Source of the DNA: an uncultured Collinsella sp.
Lineage (GTDB): Bacteria; Actinomycetota; Coriobacteriia; Coriobacteriales; Coriobacteriaceae
Direction: 5' to 3'
Length of the DNA stretch: 45,848 bases
NCBI GenBank assembly: GCA_900552755.1
Contig: USAY01000002.1
Span: forward strand, 1 to 45,848
Shown here: positions 10,270 to 19,140 of the stretch, piece by piece
Position numbering within the stretch: position 1 is the first letter of the stretch
How the letters are laid out: every line of letters begins with the position of its first letter
The notes under the pieces: generated by a model
What the model saw: the letters and a program-made list of their open reading frames with translations, nothing else
Told to the model about the DNA's origin: nothing
Database searches by the model: none
Made by a program: the position numbers and the translations under genes

Positions 10270-11868
10270 TTAGTTCTCCTCTGATCCAGAAACATCCGAA
10301 TGGTGCTTGGCCATGAACTGCTGCTTGAAGTCGCCGATGACGCGCAAGAGCTCAGCCTTGGTGTCATCATCGATCTTCTTGGCGCGAACCTTATCGAGCA
10401 GCGAGCCAAAGCCATTGTCCATGTACTCGATGAGCTCGGCACGGAAAGGCAGCACGTCGGCAATCTCCAGGTCATCCAGGAAGCCCTCGTTGCCAGCGAA
10501 CAGCGTAACGATCTGCTCGCCAACCTCAAACGGCTTGTAGCGCGGCTGCTTCAGGAGCTCGGTCATGCGGGCACCATGGGTCAGCTGCTTCTGAGTAGCC
10601 TCGTCGAGGTCGGAGCCGAACTGCGTAAAGCCGGCGAGCTCCTGGTACGAAGCGAGGTCCAGACGGAGGTTACCGGCGACCTGCTTCATAGCCTTGGTCT
10701 GCGCGTCGCCACCGACGCGGGACACGGAAATGCCCACGTCGACTGCCGGGCGCTGACCCTGGAAGAAGAGCTCGGACTGCAGATAGATCTGACCATCGGT
10801 AATGGAAATGACGTTGGTCGGAATGTAGGCCGAGACGTCGCCGTCCTGGGTCTCGATGATCGGCAGTGCCGTCATGGAGCCGTAGCCGTTCTTCTTGGAC
10901 ATCTTGACGGCACGCTCGAGCAGACGAGAGTGCAGGTAGAAGATGTCGCCAGGATAGGCCTCGCGTCCGGGCGGACGATGCAGCGTCAGCGACATCTGAC
11001 GGTAGGCCACGGCCTGCTTGGACAGGTCATCGTAGATGACGAGCACGTGGCCGCCGGGGTTGGTCTCGCTAGCGGGCTTGCCATCCTCGCCGTTGTACAT
11101 GAAGAACTCGCCGATAGCGGCACCGGCCATAGGCGCGATGTACTGCATAGGGGCGGAATCGGCAGCGGTTGCCGAAACGATGATGGTGTAGTCGAGCGCA
11201 CCATGCTGAGCGAGGGTCTCGCGGATGTTGGCAACCGTGGAGGCCTTCTGGCCGACGGCGACATAGATGCAGACCATGCCCTTGCCGCGCTGGTTGAGGA
11301 TAGCGTCGATGGCGATGGCGGTCTTACCGGTCTTACGGTCGCCAATGATGAGCTCTCGCTGACCGCGACCAATAGGCACCATGGAGTCGATGGCCAACAG
11401 GCCGGTCTGAACCGGCTCGCACACCGGGGTACGGTCGATGACGCCGGGGGCCTTGAACTCAATGGGACGACGGTGCGTGGCGACGATGTCGCCCAGGCCG
11501 TCGATGGGCTGGCCGAGCGGATTGACGACGCGGCCGAGCATGGCGCGGCTCACGGGGATATCCATAATGCGGCCAGTGGTGCGGCACTCGTCGCCTTCCT
11601 TGATGGAGTCGACGGCACCAAACAGAACGGCGCCGACCTCGTCACGGTCAAGGTTCTGGGCAAGGCCGAAGACGGTCTCACCGGTATCGGAGCTCTTGAA
11701 CTCCAGAAGCTCGCCTGCCATGGCGCTCTTGAGGCCGGAGACGCGCGCGATGCCGTCGCCTACCTCGTCGACCGTTGAAACCTCATGCGTATCGACCGTC
11801 GCGGAGAGGCTCGTGAGCTGCTCCTGCAGTTTCTTGGCGATATCCTGGGCATTGAGGGTTTCGGACAT
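10270..11868 (-). CDS. atpA: F1Fo ATP synthase subunit alpha
   Basis: Non-catalytic nucleotide-binding F1 subunit, 532 aa. Walker [11 protein letters not shown] is present, as are the arginine-finger region ([16 protein letters not shown]) and the usual N-terminal beta-barrel. The C-terminal 25 residues are polar and weakly conserved. ATG overlaps the atpH stop by one base (TAATG). Confidence 0.98.
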   Translation of the reverse strand: MSETLNAQDIAKKLQEQLTSLSATVDTHEVSTVDEVGDGIARVSGLKSAMAGELLEFKSSDTGETVFGLAQNLDRDEVGAVLFGAVDSIKEGDECRTTGRIMDIPVSRAMLGRVVNPLGQPIDGLGDIVATHRRPIEFKAPGVIDRTPVCEPVQTGLLAIDSMVPIGRGQRELIIGDRKTGKTAIAIDAILNQRGKGMVCIYVAVGQKASTVANIRETLAQHGALDYTIIVSATAADSAPMQYIAPMAGAAIGEFFMYNGEDGKPASETNPGGHVLVIYDDLSKQAVAYRQMSLTLHRPPGREAYPGDIFYLHSRLLERAVKMSKKNGYGSMTALPIIETQDGDVSAYIPTNVISITDGQIYLQSELFFQGQRPAVDVGISVSRVGGDAQTKAMKQVAGNLRLDLASYQELAGFTQFGSDLDEATQKQLTHGARMTELLKQPRYKPFEVGEQIVTLFAGNEGFLDDLEIADVLPFRAELIEYMDNGFGSLLDKVRAKKIDDDTKAELLRVIGDFKQQFMAKHHSDVSGSEEN

Positions 11869-12344
11869 TAGGCTTCACCTCCGTACGAATTAGCAGAGTT
11901 TGCGAGGGTCTCCTGCGCGATGCGCAGCTGCGTCTTGACGGAAATGTCACGACGCTCGCCGCGGGCCTCGAGCACCAGGCCGCCCACGATAGACGGGTCG
12001 ACCTGCTCGATAAGGAATACCTTGCGGCCGAAGTCCTGCTCGCATTTCTTAGTGATGGTTTGACGCAGCTCGTCGTCGAGCGGGATCGCCGTGGTGACGG
12101 TCACGCCCACTACATCCTCGTCTTCCTCGGCAACATACTTAAAGGCAGCTGCCACCTTGGGAAGAAGGTCGAGCTGGTCGCGCTTGGACATGGTGTCGAG
12201 CACGGCGATGATCTCGGGGCTGGCAGAAGCCAAGCGCTCGATCATCTCGAGGTCCTCGAACACATGGTTCTCGGCCTTGGCGGCTTCCAAAAGGGAACGC
12301 GCGTAGGTCTCGAGCACCTTGTCCTGATAGCGGCTAGTCGGCAT
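11868..12344 (-). CDS. atpH: F1Fo ATP synthase subunit delta (OSCP)
   Basis: Peripheral-stalk subunit joining b to the top of F1; 158 aa, slightly shorter than the usual 175-180. N-terminal helical domain ([13 protein letters not shown]) and the C-terminal [24 protein letters not shown] signature are clear. Its start lies inside the 3' end of atpF (11-nt overlap). Confidence 0.95.
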   Translation of the reverse strand: MPTSRYQDKVLETYARSLLEAAKAENHVFEDLEMIERLASASPEIIAVLDTMSKRDQLDLLPKVAAAFKYVAEEDEDVVGVTVTTAIPLDDELRQTITKKCEQDFGRKVFLIEQVDPSIVGGLVLEARGERRDISVKTQLRIAQETLANSANSYGGEA

Positions 12345-12936
12345 TCAGGCTACCTGCTTCCTGGATGTAGCGCTCGATGAGCTTCTTCTGCTCGGCATCG
12401 TCCTCGAGTGCCTCGCCCACGATCTTGGTGGCGACGGCAACGGACAGGTCGGCGATGGAGCTCGCGGCACCGGCGTAGATGGACTTGCGCTCGTCCTCGA
12501 CGGTCGTATGGGCCTTGGCGATGATCTCCTCGGCCTCCTTGTGAGCAGCCTCGATGATACGGGCGCGCTCGGACTCGGCGTCCTTACGGGCCTCGAGAAC
12601 AATGTCGGCAGCCTGACGACGGGCGTCGGTGACGATCGAGTCGGACTCAGCGCGCTTGGCGATAGCCTCCTGCTTGGTCTTCTCGGCCTCGTCGAGGCTC
12701 TCCTCGATCTTCTTGCCGCGCTCCTCCATGGTTTTCATGATGCCCGGCAGGGCGACCTTGGCCAGCACGATCCAGATAATCAGGAAGGCGATAAGCGCCG
12801 GGATGAACTCCGCCATCTTAGGGATGAGGATGTCCGCACCGGCGGCGCCGTCCTCGGCGAACGCGGAAACCGGCATGAGCAGCGCGGCCGCGGACGCGGA
12901 GAGTGCGATCGCGCTCTTCTGGGATGAAAGATTCAT
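12334..12936 (-). CDS. atpF: F1Fo ATP synthase subunit b, with extra N-terminal signal-like segment
   Basis: Peripheral-stalk subunit of 200 aa. After the first 30 residues comes the normal b architecture: one membrane helix (about 43-62, IPALIAFLIIWIVLAKV) and a long charged coiled coil (about 68-180). The first 30 residues, however, form a separate hydrophobic stretch, LSASAAALLMPVSAFA followed by ED, which looks like a cleavable signal peptide (AFA/ED near 27). Such an N-terminus is absent from the textbook E. coli and Bacillus b subunits. The start ATG has GGAG 8 nt upstream and there is no good internal alternative. Confidence 0.93.
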   Translation of the reverse strand: MNLSSQKSAIALSASAAALLMPVSAFAEDGAAGADILIPKMAEFIPALIAFLIIWIVLAKVALPGIMKTMEERGKKIEESLDEAEKTKQEAIAKRAESDSIVTDARRQAADIVLEARKDAESERARIIEAAHKEAEEIIAKAHTTVEDERKSIYAGAASSIADLSVAVATKIVGEALEDDAEQKKLIERYIQEAGSLNAD

Positions 12937-12951
12937 ACTTGACGCTCCGTG

Positions 12952-13146
12952 CTATTTAACGATCAGCGCGACAACGAAGCCGATCAGAGCCAGAGCCTCG
13001 CCGAAGGCGGAGCCCATGATGAAGACGGTGAACACGCGGCCCTGGACCTCAGGCTGACGGGCCATAGCACCCGTAGCACCCAGAGCAGACAGGCCGATAG
13101 CAAGACCAGCGCCGATAACACCGAGACCGTAACCGATAACTCCCAC
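12952..13146 (-). CDS. atpE: F1Fo ATP synthase subunit c
   Basis: Membrane rotor-ring subunit; only 64 aa, against the usual 70-85, because helix 1 begins almost at residue 1. The polar loop is ARQPE (29-33), and the ion-carrying carboxylate is E50, 20 residues after R30 exactly as in E. coli (R41 to D61). The residue after E50 is Ala, and there is no Gln at the helix-1 sodium position, so the enzyme is probably proton-driven. The start is GTG (13144-13146) with AAAGGAGG close upstream. The 124-nt gap to atpB contains hairpins (for example GCCTTA/TAAGGC at 13243-13258) that may affect the high expression c needs. Confidence 0.95.
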   Translation of the reverse strand: MGVIGYGLGVIGAGLAIGLSALGATGAMARQPEVQGRVFTVFIMGSAFGEALALIGFVVALIVK

Positions 13147-13270
13147 GATTCCTCCTTTGTCGTGCGTGTCTTATTTCACGCAGGATAACCTTTTTATAAC
13201 TGCCGGGCTCCATGGGTACGGGCACCGGCGGTTTAACGAATTGCCTTACCTTTAAGGCGCGAACGGAAGA

Positions 13271-14074
13271 CTACTCCTCCTCCGCGACCTCCTCTGCCTC
13301 GGAGACATACACGGCGGTAAGGACCGTGAAGACGTAAGCCTGGATGGCGCCGACCACAAGCTCGATCGCATAGATCAGGATGAGGATGGCAAGCCAGGCC
13401 AGCGAAGGCAGGGCGCCGACGGCGTGGGCCGCGGAAACCTGCTGAAGCAGCGGCTGCATGAACATGCTCGCCATGATGGCGAACGAGCCCATGACCACGT
13501 GTCCTGCGAACATGTTGCAGAACAGACGGACGGCGAGCGTGATGAGGCGCAGGAAGGTCGAGAAAAGCTCGACGACCCACACGAGCACGTTCATCGGGAA
13601 GCTCACGCCCTGCGGGGCGAGGCTCTTGATGTAGCCGATCACGCCGTGAGCCTTGCATCCGTAGTAGATGAAGTACACGAAGGCGAAGATGGCGAGCGCG
13701 GCGGTGGAGCCGATTGCACCGGTGCCGGGCTTCATTCCCGGGATCAGGCCGATCATGTTATTGATCAGGATGAACAGGAAAAGCGAGCACAGGAACGGGA
13801 AGTGCTTCTTCCAGTTCTCACCCACGACGCCCTTGCCGATATCGTTCTCGACGTACTCGATGATGTACTCGAAACCGTTGACGAAGAAGCCCTTGGGAAC
13901 CAGGGCCTGCTTCTTCTTGAACACGGCCAGGACGATCAGGAGCACGATCGTGGAGACGATCAGCCAAAACGAGTACTGCGTGATGCCGCAGCTCAGATCG
14001 CCCACGACAGGGGTGGAGCTGAACTCGCTGACCAGATGATTAATCTCATCAGGCAGCTTTTCAAAAATTTCCAC
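13271..14074 (-). CDS. atpB: F1Fo ATP synthase subunit a
   Basis: Membrane stator subunit with the ion half-channels; 267 aa and about six membrane helices. The essential arginine is visible in LAVRLFCNMFAGH, the counterpart of E. coli R210. The C-terminus ends in an acidic tail (SEAEEVAEEE). The start is GTG (14072-14074) with AAAGG 7 nt upstream, 3 nt after the stop of the small upstream gene. Confidence 0.95.
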   Translation of the reverse strand: MEIFEKLPDEINHLVSEFSSTPVVGDLSCGITQYSFWLIVSTIVLLIVLAVFKKKQALVPKGFFVNGFEYIIEYVENDIGKGVVGENWKKHFPFLCSLFLFILINNMIGLIPGMKPGTGAIGSTAALAIFAFVYFIYYGCKAHGVIGYIKSLAPQGVSFPMNVLVWVVELFSTFLRLITLAVRLFCNMFAGHVVMGSFAIMASMFMQPLLQQVSAAHAVGALPSLAWLAILILIYAIELVVGAIQAYVFTVLTAVYVSEAEEVAEEE

Positions 14075-14077
14075 GAC

Positions 14078-14389
14078 TTACCTTTCGACCTCATGAGGAT
14101 CTCGCAGCGCCTTGGCGACGCGAACCGTGCAGGCGGCCATAAAGGCCACGAAGCCGATCGCCTCGCCCAGGAGGAACATGCGAAATGCCTCTCCGAACAA
14201 CACAAACACAACCAAGGTAAAGACGAGCAGGGCGATTGCCGAGACCGCCAGACTCACCATACCCTTGAGCATGTCCGCATTCTGTTTATCGTCAAGAACC
14301 GGCTTGAGCGTAAAGACAAAGGGAAGGAAGGCAATTGCGCCCGCGATGGCGCCTGCAACGATAGCGAGCAGATCGGCTATCTGAAACAT
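14078..14389 (-). CDS. Small membrane protein at head of ATP synthase operon (AtpI-like)
   Basis: A 103-aa protein with about four hydrophobic segments, at the position normally held by atpI, whose product helps Mg uptake or c-ring assembly in other bacteria. Sequence similarity to AtpI cannot be judged by eye; the assignment rests on position, size and membrane topology. I take the ATG at 14387-14389, which has GTGAGGA 5 nt upstream, rather than the GTG four codons earlier, whose purines are too close. Confidence 0.7.
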   Translation of the reverse strand: MFQIADLLAIVAGAIAGAIAFLPFVFTLKPVLDDKQNADMLKGMVSLAVSAIALLVFTLVVFVLFGEAFRMFLLGEAIGFVAFMAACTVRVAKALRDPHEVER

Positions 14390-14451
14390 TGGCGTCCTCA
14401 CTTTCCTTTTTTAACGCCTCACAGAACAGTTCCCGCCAAACATTGGTGACT

Positions 14452-14479
14452 ATTGTACGAGCCAATCGCTAAAGTACAA
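14452..14479 (-). promoter_or_regulatory. Sigma-70-type promoter of the ATP synthase operon
   Basis: On the minus strand: TTGTAC (14474-14479), 16-bp spacer, TACAAT (14452-14457). A start near 14445 would give a leader of about 55 nt before the first gene. AACCGA/TCGGTT arms (14478-14496) overlap the -35 side. The rest of 14402-14671 holds GC-rich inverted repeats but no clear terminator for upp. Confidence 0.7.
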
Positions 14480-14671
14480 CCGAAAAAGCATCGGTTAATA
14501 CGCACCTGTTCGTTTTCTTAAGACCTTCTTTATGCCGCAGGTACGGTAATACGTTTTTCTCGAACCCTGCAGGGCAAAACGTCCGTTAACAGGAGTGCGC
14601 GTGGACGTCTTTTGCTCGCCCGCGCGCACCATTTCTTCGTATTTTCGACGTTAGCCGGTATGGCCCAGAGA

Positions 14672-15319
14672 TTACAGCGTGCCGTAGATGCGGTCGCCGG
14701 CGTCGCCCAGGCCGGGAACGATGTAGGCAGCCTCGTTGAGATGGTCGTCGATAGCGCAGGTATAGATATGCACATCTGGGTCCTTCTCGGTCAGCGACTT
14801 GAGGCCCTCGGGGGCAGCGACGATGCACAGCATGCGGATGTCCTTGACACCGCGCTCGCGCAGGTAGCTGATGGCCATCTCGGCCGAACCGCCCGTGGCG
14901 AGCATGGGGTCGACGACCAGGCAGATGCGCTGGTCGATATCCTTGGGCATCTTGCAGTAATACTCATGCGGCTCATGGGTAACCTCGTCGCGTTCCATAC
15001 CGATGTGGCCTACGCGAGCGGAGGGCACCAGGTCGAGAATGCCGTCGACCATGCCAAGGCCCGCACGCAGGATGGGCACGATGGCGAGTTTCTTGCCGGC
15101 GAGCTGTTTGAACGTGGCGGTAGTGATGGGGGTCTCGACTTCGACGTCTTCCATAGGCAGGTCGCGCATGGCCTCGTAGCCGTCAAAAAGCGCGAGTTCG
15201 CGCACGAGCTGGCGGAACTGGTTGGTGCCGGTGTTTTTGTCGCGCAGGATCGACAGCTTGTGCTGGACGAGCGGATGATCGACAAGCGTCACACGGGACG
15301 CATCGTAGGTGACGGTCAT
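14672..15319 (-). CDS. upp: Uracil phosphoribosyltransferase
   Basis: Pyrimidine salvage in the cytosol: uracil plus PRPP gives UMP. 215 aa, full family length. The PRPP-binding loop [11 protein letters not shown] and the uracil-binding C-terminal signature [13 protein letters not shown] are intact. The reading frame is open to 15379, but the ATG at 15317-15319 fits the family N-terminus and has AAAGGGG upstream. It is probably monocistronic, lying between glpK and the atp operon in the same direction. Confidence 0.97.
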   Translation of the reverse strand: MTVTYDASRVTLVDHPLVQHKLSILRDKNTGTNQFRQLVRELALFDGYEAMRDLPMEDVEVETPITTATFKQLAGKKLAIVPILRAGLGMVDGILDLVPSARVGHIGMERDEVTHEPHEYYCKMPKDIDQRICLVVDPMLATGGSAEMAISYLRERGVKDIRMLCIVAAPEGLKSLTEKDPDVHIYTCAIDDHLNEAAYIVPGLGDAGDRIYGTL

Positions 15320-15442
15320 AGATTGATTGCCCCTTTCGTTGCGGCCGCAAAACGGCCTTGCTGACAAGGCGTGCAGCAATGTTGCCGCCGCACGCCATGC
15401 ATTAGTTTAGCGGTTTGTTGTATCGAGCAACCCATCGCAGCC

Positions 15443-16984
15443 CTACTGTGCGGTACTGAGCGAGCGCCTGACTGCATCACGCCAGCCCGCAAGGTTTTGC
15501 TCGCGGCGCTCGGCGGACATGTGGGGAAGGAAGGTCCTAACGATCTGGGCATTTTGCTCCAGCTCTTCCAGGTCTTCCCAATAGCCGACGGCAAGACCCG
15601 CCAAGTACGCGGCACCGATTGCCGTGGTCTCCACCGTCTCGCATTGCAGCACGGGGATATCCAGCAGGTCGGCCTGGAATTGCATGATGAACTCGTTGCG
15701 CGAGGCACCGCCATCGACAGACAGGCGCTCGATCGAAAGCCCCACGTCCTGCTCCATGGCGCGCAGCACGTCGTAGCTCTGATATGCCATGGATTCGCAG
15801 GCGGCACGTACGATGGTCGCACGGCTCGAGGCGCCGGTCAGACCGCACACGATACCGCGGGCATGCGGGTCCCACCAGGGAGCACCCAAACCCGCAAAGG
15901 CGGGAACGAAGTAGCAGCCCTCGTTGTCGCTAATCGAAGCGGCGAGTTGTGCCGACTCGCTCACGCTCGAGATGATGCCCATGTTGTTGCGAAGCCAGTT
16001 CATCGTTGAGCCGGCGGCAAAAATAGAGCCCTCGAGCGCATAGCTGACTTTGCCGTCCGCAGCGATACCGATGGTGGAGACCAGGCCATTCTTGGATTCG
16101 ACGATCTCGTCGCCGGTGTTCATGAGCATAAAGCAGCCCGTGCCATAGGTGTTTTTGGTCTGGCCGGGACGGAAACAGCAGTGGCCGAACAGCGACGCCT
16201 GTTGGTCACCCGCCACGCCCATGATGGGCGGCATGTTGGTCATGATGTCGCTCGCGACGCGGCCGTAGTCGCCCGAGCTCCAGCGAACCTCGGGCATCAT
16301 GGAACGTGGGACGTCAAAGAGCGCCAGCAGGTCGTCGTCCCAATCGAGCGTATGGATATTAAAGAGTGCCGTGCGGCTGGCATTGGTGTAGTCGGTGGCA
16401 AAGACCTGGCCGCCGGTGAGGTTGTAGATGAGCCAGGTGTCGATGGTGCCAAACATAAGGTCGCCCGCCGCCGCGCTCTCGCGTGCGCCGTCGACGTTGT
16501 CGAGAATCCACTGCACCTTGGAGGCCGAGAAATACGGGTCAAGCGTGAGTCCCGTGCGGGAGCGCACCAGCTCCTCGCAACCCTGTTCAACCAACGCGTC
16601 GATCGCCGGCGCGGTACGACGGCACTGCCATACGATGGCGTTATAGATGGGCTGGCCGCTCACGCGGTCCCAGACCACCGTGGTCTCGCGCTGGTTGGAG
16701 ATGCCGATGGCGGCGATGCGGTCAGAGTGGATACCGCTCTTAAACTGGACTTCCATCATGACGGCGATCTGGCTGGCAAGCACCGCCATGGGGTCTTGCT
16801 CTACCCAACCGGGACGCGGGAAGCTGGTTTTGACGCTGCGACGTGCCTGCGCGACGATGCATCCGTACTCGTCGACGATGGTCGCAAGTACCGAGGTGGT
16901 GCCGCAGTCGAGTGCCATAATGTAGGAACCGCCAAAGTTAAACGAGGCATCTTCCATGCCCAGGCTACCCAGATTCAACGACAT
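15443..16984 (-). CDS. glpK: Glycerol kinase
   Basis: FGGY-family kinase, 513 aa: phosphorylates glycerol to glycerol 3-phosphate. Marks: N-terminal phosphate loop ALDCGTTSV (24-32), NQRETTVVWD (the glycerol-kinase version of this loop), DYTNASRTALFNI, AGDQQASLFG and the C-terminal GGASRNEFIMQFQADLLD. In the low-GC Gram-positive enzymes an activating histidine phosphorylated by HPr lies in a YHFYG-like loop just before the AGDQQ motif; the same stretch here (ASDIMTNMPPIMG) has no histidine, so PTS activation is unlikely. The first 22 residues are an N-terminal extension. AAAGG lies 8 nt before the ATG, and the gene starts 13 nt after the Sua5-like gene, so the two are co-transcribed. Confidence 0.95.
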   Translation of the reverse strand: MSLNLGSLGMEDASFNFGGSYIMALDCGTTSVLATIVDEYGCIVAQARRSVKTSFPRPGWVEQDPMAVLASQIAVMMEVQFKSGIHSDRIAAIGISNQRETTVVWDRVSGQPIYNAIVWQCRRTAPAIDALVEQGCEELVRSRTGLTLDPYFSASKVQWILDNVDGARESAAAGDLMFGTIDTWLIYNLTGGQVFATDYTNASRTALFNIHTLDWDDDLLALFDVPRSMMPEVRWSSGDYGRVASDIMTNMPPIMGVAGDQQASLFGHCCFRPGQTKNTYGTGCFMLMNTGDEIVESKNGLVSTIGIAADGKVSYALEGSIFAAGSTMNWLRNNMGIISSVSESAQLAASISDNEGCYFVPAFAGLGAPWWDPHARGIVCGLTGASSRATIVRAACESMAYQSYDVLRAMEQDVGLSIERLSVDGGASRNEFIMQFQADLLDIPVLQCETVETTAIGAAYLAGLAVGYWEDLEELEQNAQIVRTFLPHMSAERREQNLAGWRDAVRRSLSTAQ

Positions 16985-16997
16985 CGCTTACACCTTT

Positions 16998-17741
16998 CTA
17001 TTGCATCGGGTCGGACAGGACCCGTTCGATCTCTGATGCGGGAAGTGCGCCTTGGCGCAGGATCTGGAGCCCGCCGTGCTGAAACGACACGATGGTCGAG
17101 GCGTCGCGACACGGGGTCTCACCGGCGTCGACGGCAACATCAACCCCCTCCAGGATGCGACCCTCGACGGCGGCAAAGCTTGCCGGCGAGGGCGCGCCGT
17201 GCGTGTTGGCGCTCGTGCAGGCAAGGGGACTGCCGCAGGCGCGGATGAGCGCCTGCACCACAGGCGAGGCCGACGCGCGAAGAGCCACCGTGTCATCGGC
17301 GGCGCGCATAAAGGTCGGCACGCAGGGGGCTGCCTTAATCACGATAGTCAGGGCTCCCGGCCAGCATCGTCGCGCGAGTACGCGGGCCTCGTTAGGGATA
17401 TCCACGCCATAGCGGTCGAGTGCTTCGACGCCATCGACCAGCCAAGCAACGGTTTGCGTGAGTTCACGTTGCTTGAGAGTGAAGATACGGCGATAGCCGG
17501 TGCCGAGCGCAGGGACTGCGGCGCCGTTGACGGTGGCTTGCGGGTCGCATGACCACGACGGGAACTCGCTTGTATCTTGGGGGACGGCATCGGAGAAGGC
17601 ATTGACTGCCACGGCGACGCCATAGACGGTCTCGGTCGGGATCAGTGCCAGGCCGCCGCGACCGAGCACCTCGGCCGTACGCTCGACGGCAAGCCGATGC
17701 GGCTCGCGCGCTCCCTCGTATACCCGATAGACCGTCTGCAT
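16998..17741 (-). CDS. Sua5/YciO/YrdC-family protein (L-threonylcarbamoyladenylate synthase type)
   Basis: 247 aa, expected to make threonylcarbamoyl-AMP for t6A37 modification of tRNA. The motifs IPTETVYGVA, CWPGALTIVI, VALRASASP and ACTSANTHG are those of the family. Between the VYGVAVAV strand and the RIFTLKQRE helix, which are normally adjacent, there is an extra segment of about 30 residues (roughly 51-83), polar and non-repetitive. The region after residue 210 resembles the short tail of YrdC-type enzymes rather than the full Sua5 domain. The ribosome site (AAGGGG, about 12 nt away) is weak. Confidence 0.85.
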   Translation of the reverse strand: MQTVYRVYEGAREPHRLAVERTAEVLGRGGLALIPTETVYGVAVAVNAFSDAVPQDTSEFPSWSCDPQATVNGAAVPALGTGYRRIFTLKQRELTQTVAWLVDGVEALDRYGVDIPNEARVLARRCWPGALTIVIKAAPCVPTFMRAADDTVALRASASPVVQALIRACGSPLACTSANTHGAPSPASFAAVEGRILEGVDVAVDAGETPCRDASTIVSFQHGGLQILRQGALPASEIERVLSDPMQ

Positions 17742-17888
17742 GTGTATGCCAGCCCCTTACGCTCTGGTGCAAGTTTGTTTACTGTGGGGCATTCTCGCAC
17801 GAAACGTTCAATCTATTTGCCCAGAGCGCATGTTGGTTTGGTGAGCGGCCGTAGTAGTCGGTGAAAGTGAGGGGGTTATTGCAGATTT

Positions 17889-18191
17889 TTAGCGAGCAAG
17901 CGTAACGGTACGATCGGGAAACTCAATGCTTGCGACAAGCTTTCCGCCGAGACTTTCTGCGTACCTGCTCAGCGTGTCGAGCCTCATTGATCCCAGCTCC
18001 CCGCGCTCGAGCTCCGATATGCGTTTTTGAGAAACACCCATCGACTGGGCCACCGAGGCCTGCGTCAGATCCTTTAGTTTGCGAATTTGAGCGAGCTTAT
18101 AGGCTTCGATACGTTCACGAGTTTTCTCCTGCTCGGCGGCAATAGATTCACGCGCTATCCCGCGTGATTCCATATACTCATGCAGCTCCAT
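17889..18191 (-). CDS. HigA-type XRE-family antitoxin
   Basis: 100-aa DNA-binding antitoxin. Residues about 40-95 form a helix-turn-helix of the Cro/C1 type (LTQASVAQSMGVSQKRISELERGEL), preceded by a charged helical N-terminus likely to hold the toxin. Its ATG lies 14 nt inside the 3' end of the toxin gene, with AAGGAGG about 10 nt upstream, so the two are coupled. The toxin-first order is typical of higBA. It probably represses the operator at 18583-18597. Confidence 0.85.
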   Translation of the reverse strand: MELHEYMESRGIARESIAAEQEKTRERIEAYKLAQIRKLKDLTQASVAQSMGVSQKRISELERGELGSMRLDTLSRYAESLGGKLVASIEFPDRTVTLAR

Positions 18192-18573
18192 CTTGATCGA
18201 GCCTCCTTACATGGCGACGGTATATTTGTTCCGCCCTGGGAATGCTGATCGCATACCAGCCGTTCCACTTTGCCTTCGATGACTCCGCCTGCGACTTATC
18301 TCCCGCCAACAGCAACACTGCCTGACGTTTGGGGTCAAAGGCAAAAAGGATACGAATCACCGACGGTCCGCACGACGTCACCCTTAGTTCCTTTAAATGA
18401 TGCAATTTCGAGCCCTTCACGCGGTCAACCAGCGGACGACCAAGGCTAGGACCTTCTTTCTCAAGTACCAAAAGGTCTGCGTAAATCTGTCGCAACGTAG
18501 ACTCATCCTGCTCATCGAGCCAAGGCTCGATGTAATCGAGCACAATGCGGTATCGATGCGGCTGATTTGACAT
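18178..18573 (-). CDS. HigB/RelE-type toxin (phage Gp49-like family)
   Basis: 131-aa toxin of the RelE/HigB superfamily, expected to cleave mRNA on the ribosome. The Gp49-like pattern is clear: LGRPLVDRVKGSKLHHLKELR, then the strands VIRILFAFDPKRQAVLLLAGDKS with basic residues that in relatives contact RNA. The C-terminal 25 residues are an Arg-rich extension. ATG has AAGGAG 6 nt upstream. Base composition is less GC-rich than in the housekeeping neighbours, fitting horizontal acquisition. Confidence 0.85.
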   Translation of the reverse strand: MSNQPHRYRIVLDYIEPWLDEQDESTLRQIYADLLVLEKEGPSLGRPLVDRVKGSKLHHLKELRVTSCGPSVIRILFAFDPKRQAVLLLAGDKSQAESSKAKWNGWYAISIPRAEQIYRRHVRRLDQDGAA

Positions 18574-18582
18574 ACCTTTCTC

Positions 18583-18615
18583 CTTCTATAGTAGAAGTTT
18601 TACGGTATATTGCAA
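18583..18615 (-). promoter_or_regulatory. Promoter and palindromic operator of the HigBA-like module
   Basis: On the minus strand TTGCAA (18610-18615), 16-bp spacer, TACTAT (18588-18593). The -10 box lies inside a perfect inverted repeat CTTCTA-tag-TAGAAG (18583-18597), so a bound antitoxin would block RNA polymerase. The arrangement is what one expects of autoregulated toxin-antitoxin operons. Confidence 0.7.
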
Positions 18616-18682
18616 GAGCGGAAATAGGCTCGAAGGGTCTTTTTTGCAGAAGTGAAGCCCGAGATCAGTAGGCAACGAGGGG

Positions 18683-19129
18683 TTATTGGACTGCGACGAA
18701 CTTCTTTGGCCTGCCGGCGTGGCGTTCTTGGGCGGCGTAGCGCTCGATGCTGCCTATCGTTATCATCCGACGGCCGTCGACGAGTTCAACATCGAGCTTT
18801 CCGGCTTTGACCAGCGCGGTAATCCGCGGAGCGGAGACTTTGAGGTCCAGCGCTGCGTCTTTAAATGTTCGGCACGCCGCTTCCCGAGCGTCCTCGTGGT
18901 CGATTTCGACTGAAAGGGCCACGACCTCGGCCGAGCGTTCGTACCCTGCCGGAGTCAAACCGTTGTTGAGGTCGTCGGCCAAAAACGCCATCAGTGCCTC
19001 GGTGGCATGGGCAATCGCTTCTTCGCGCGTATCGCCATCGGCAAAGGCGCCGGGAATCTGCGGGAAGCTAGCGCAGTAACCATCGTCTTCTTTTATGAGA
19101 ACGCAGTCATAGGTAAATCGCTGCCTCAT
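18683..19129 (-). CDS. hicB: HicB-type antitoxin
   Basis: 148 aa. The N-terminal half is the partly degraded RNase H-like HicB fold (YDCVLIKEDDGYCASFPQIPG, then GDTREEAIAHATEALMAFL). The C-terminal half (about 90-148) has a helix-turn-helix-like DNA-binding part (DAALDLKVSAPRITALVKAG ... GSIERYAAQER) and a basic end. The ATG at 19127-19129 is chosen because GGAGG lies 5 nt upstream; the frame stays open to 19174, inside hicA. It starts 11 nt after hicA. Confidence 0.88.
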   Translation of the reverse strand: MRQRFTYDCVLIKEDDGYCASFPQIPGAFADGDTREEAIAHATEALMAFLADDLNNGLTPAGYERSAEVVALSVEIDHEDAREAACRTFKDAALDLKVSAPRITALVKAGKLDVELVDGRRMITIGSIERYAAQERHAGRPKKFVAVQ

Positions 19130-19140
19130 TTTGCCTCCAA

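Larger units (their letters stand above)
17872..18689. repeat. Near-direct repeats flanking the HigBA module
   Basis: GAGGGG(G)TTATTG occurs at about 17869-17881 and again at 18678-18688, just outside the two ends of the higBA-like pair. The right copy includes the stop codon of hicB. It could be a footprint of insertion or recombination of the module, or chance. Confidence 0.3.

Noticed and set aside
14530..14671. Inverted repeat (GTGCGCGCGG... / ...CGCGCAC) as a upp terminator
   Set aside because: Mismatched stem and no T-run on the minus strand; not convincing enough to call a terminator.
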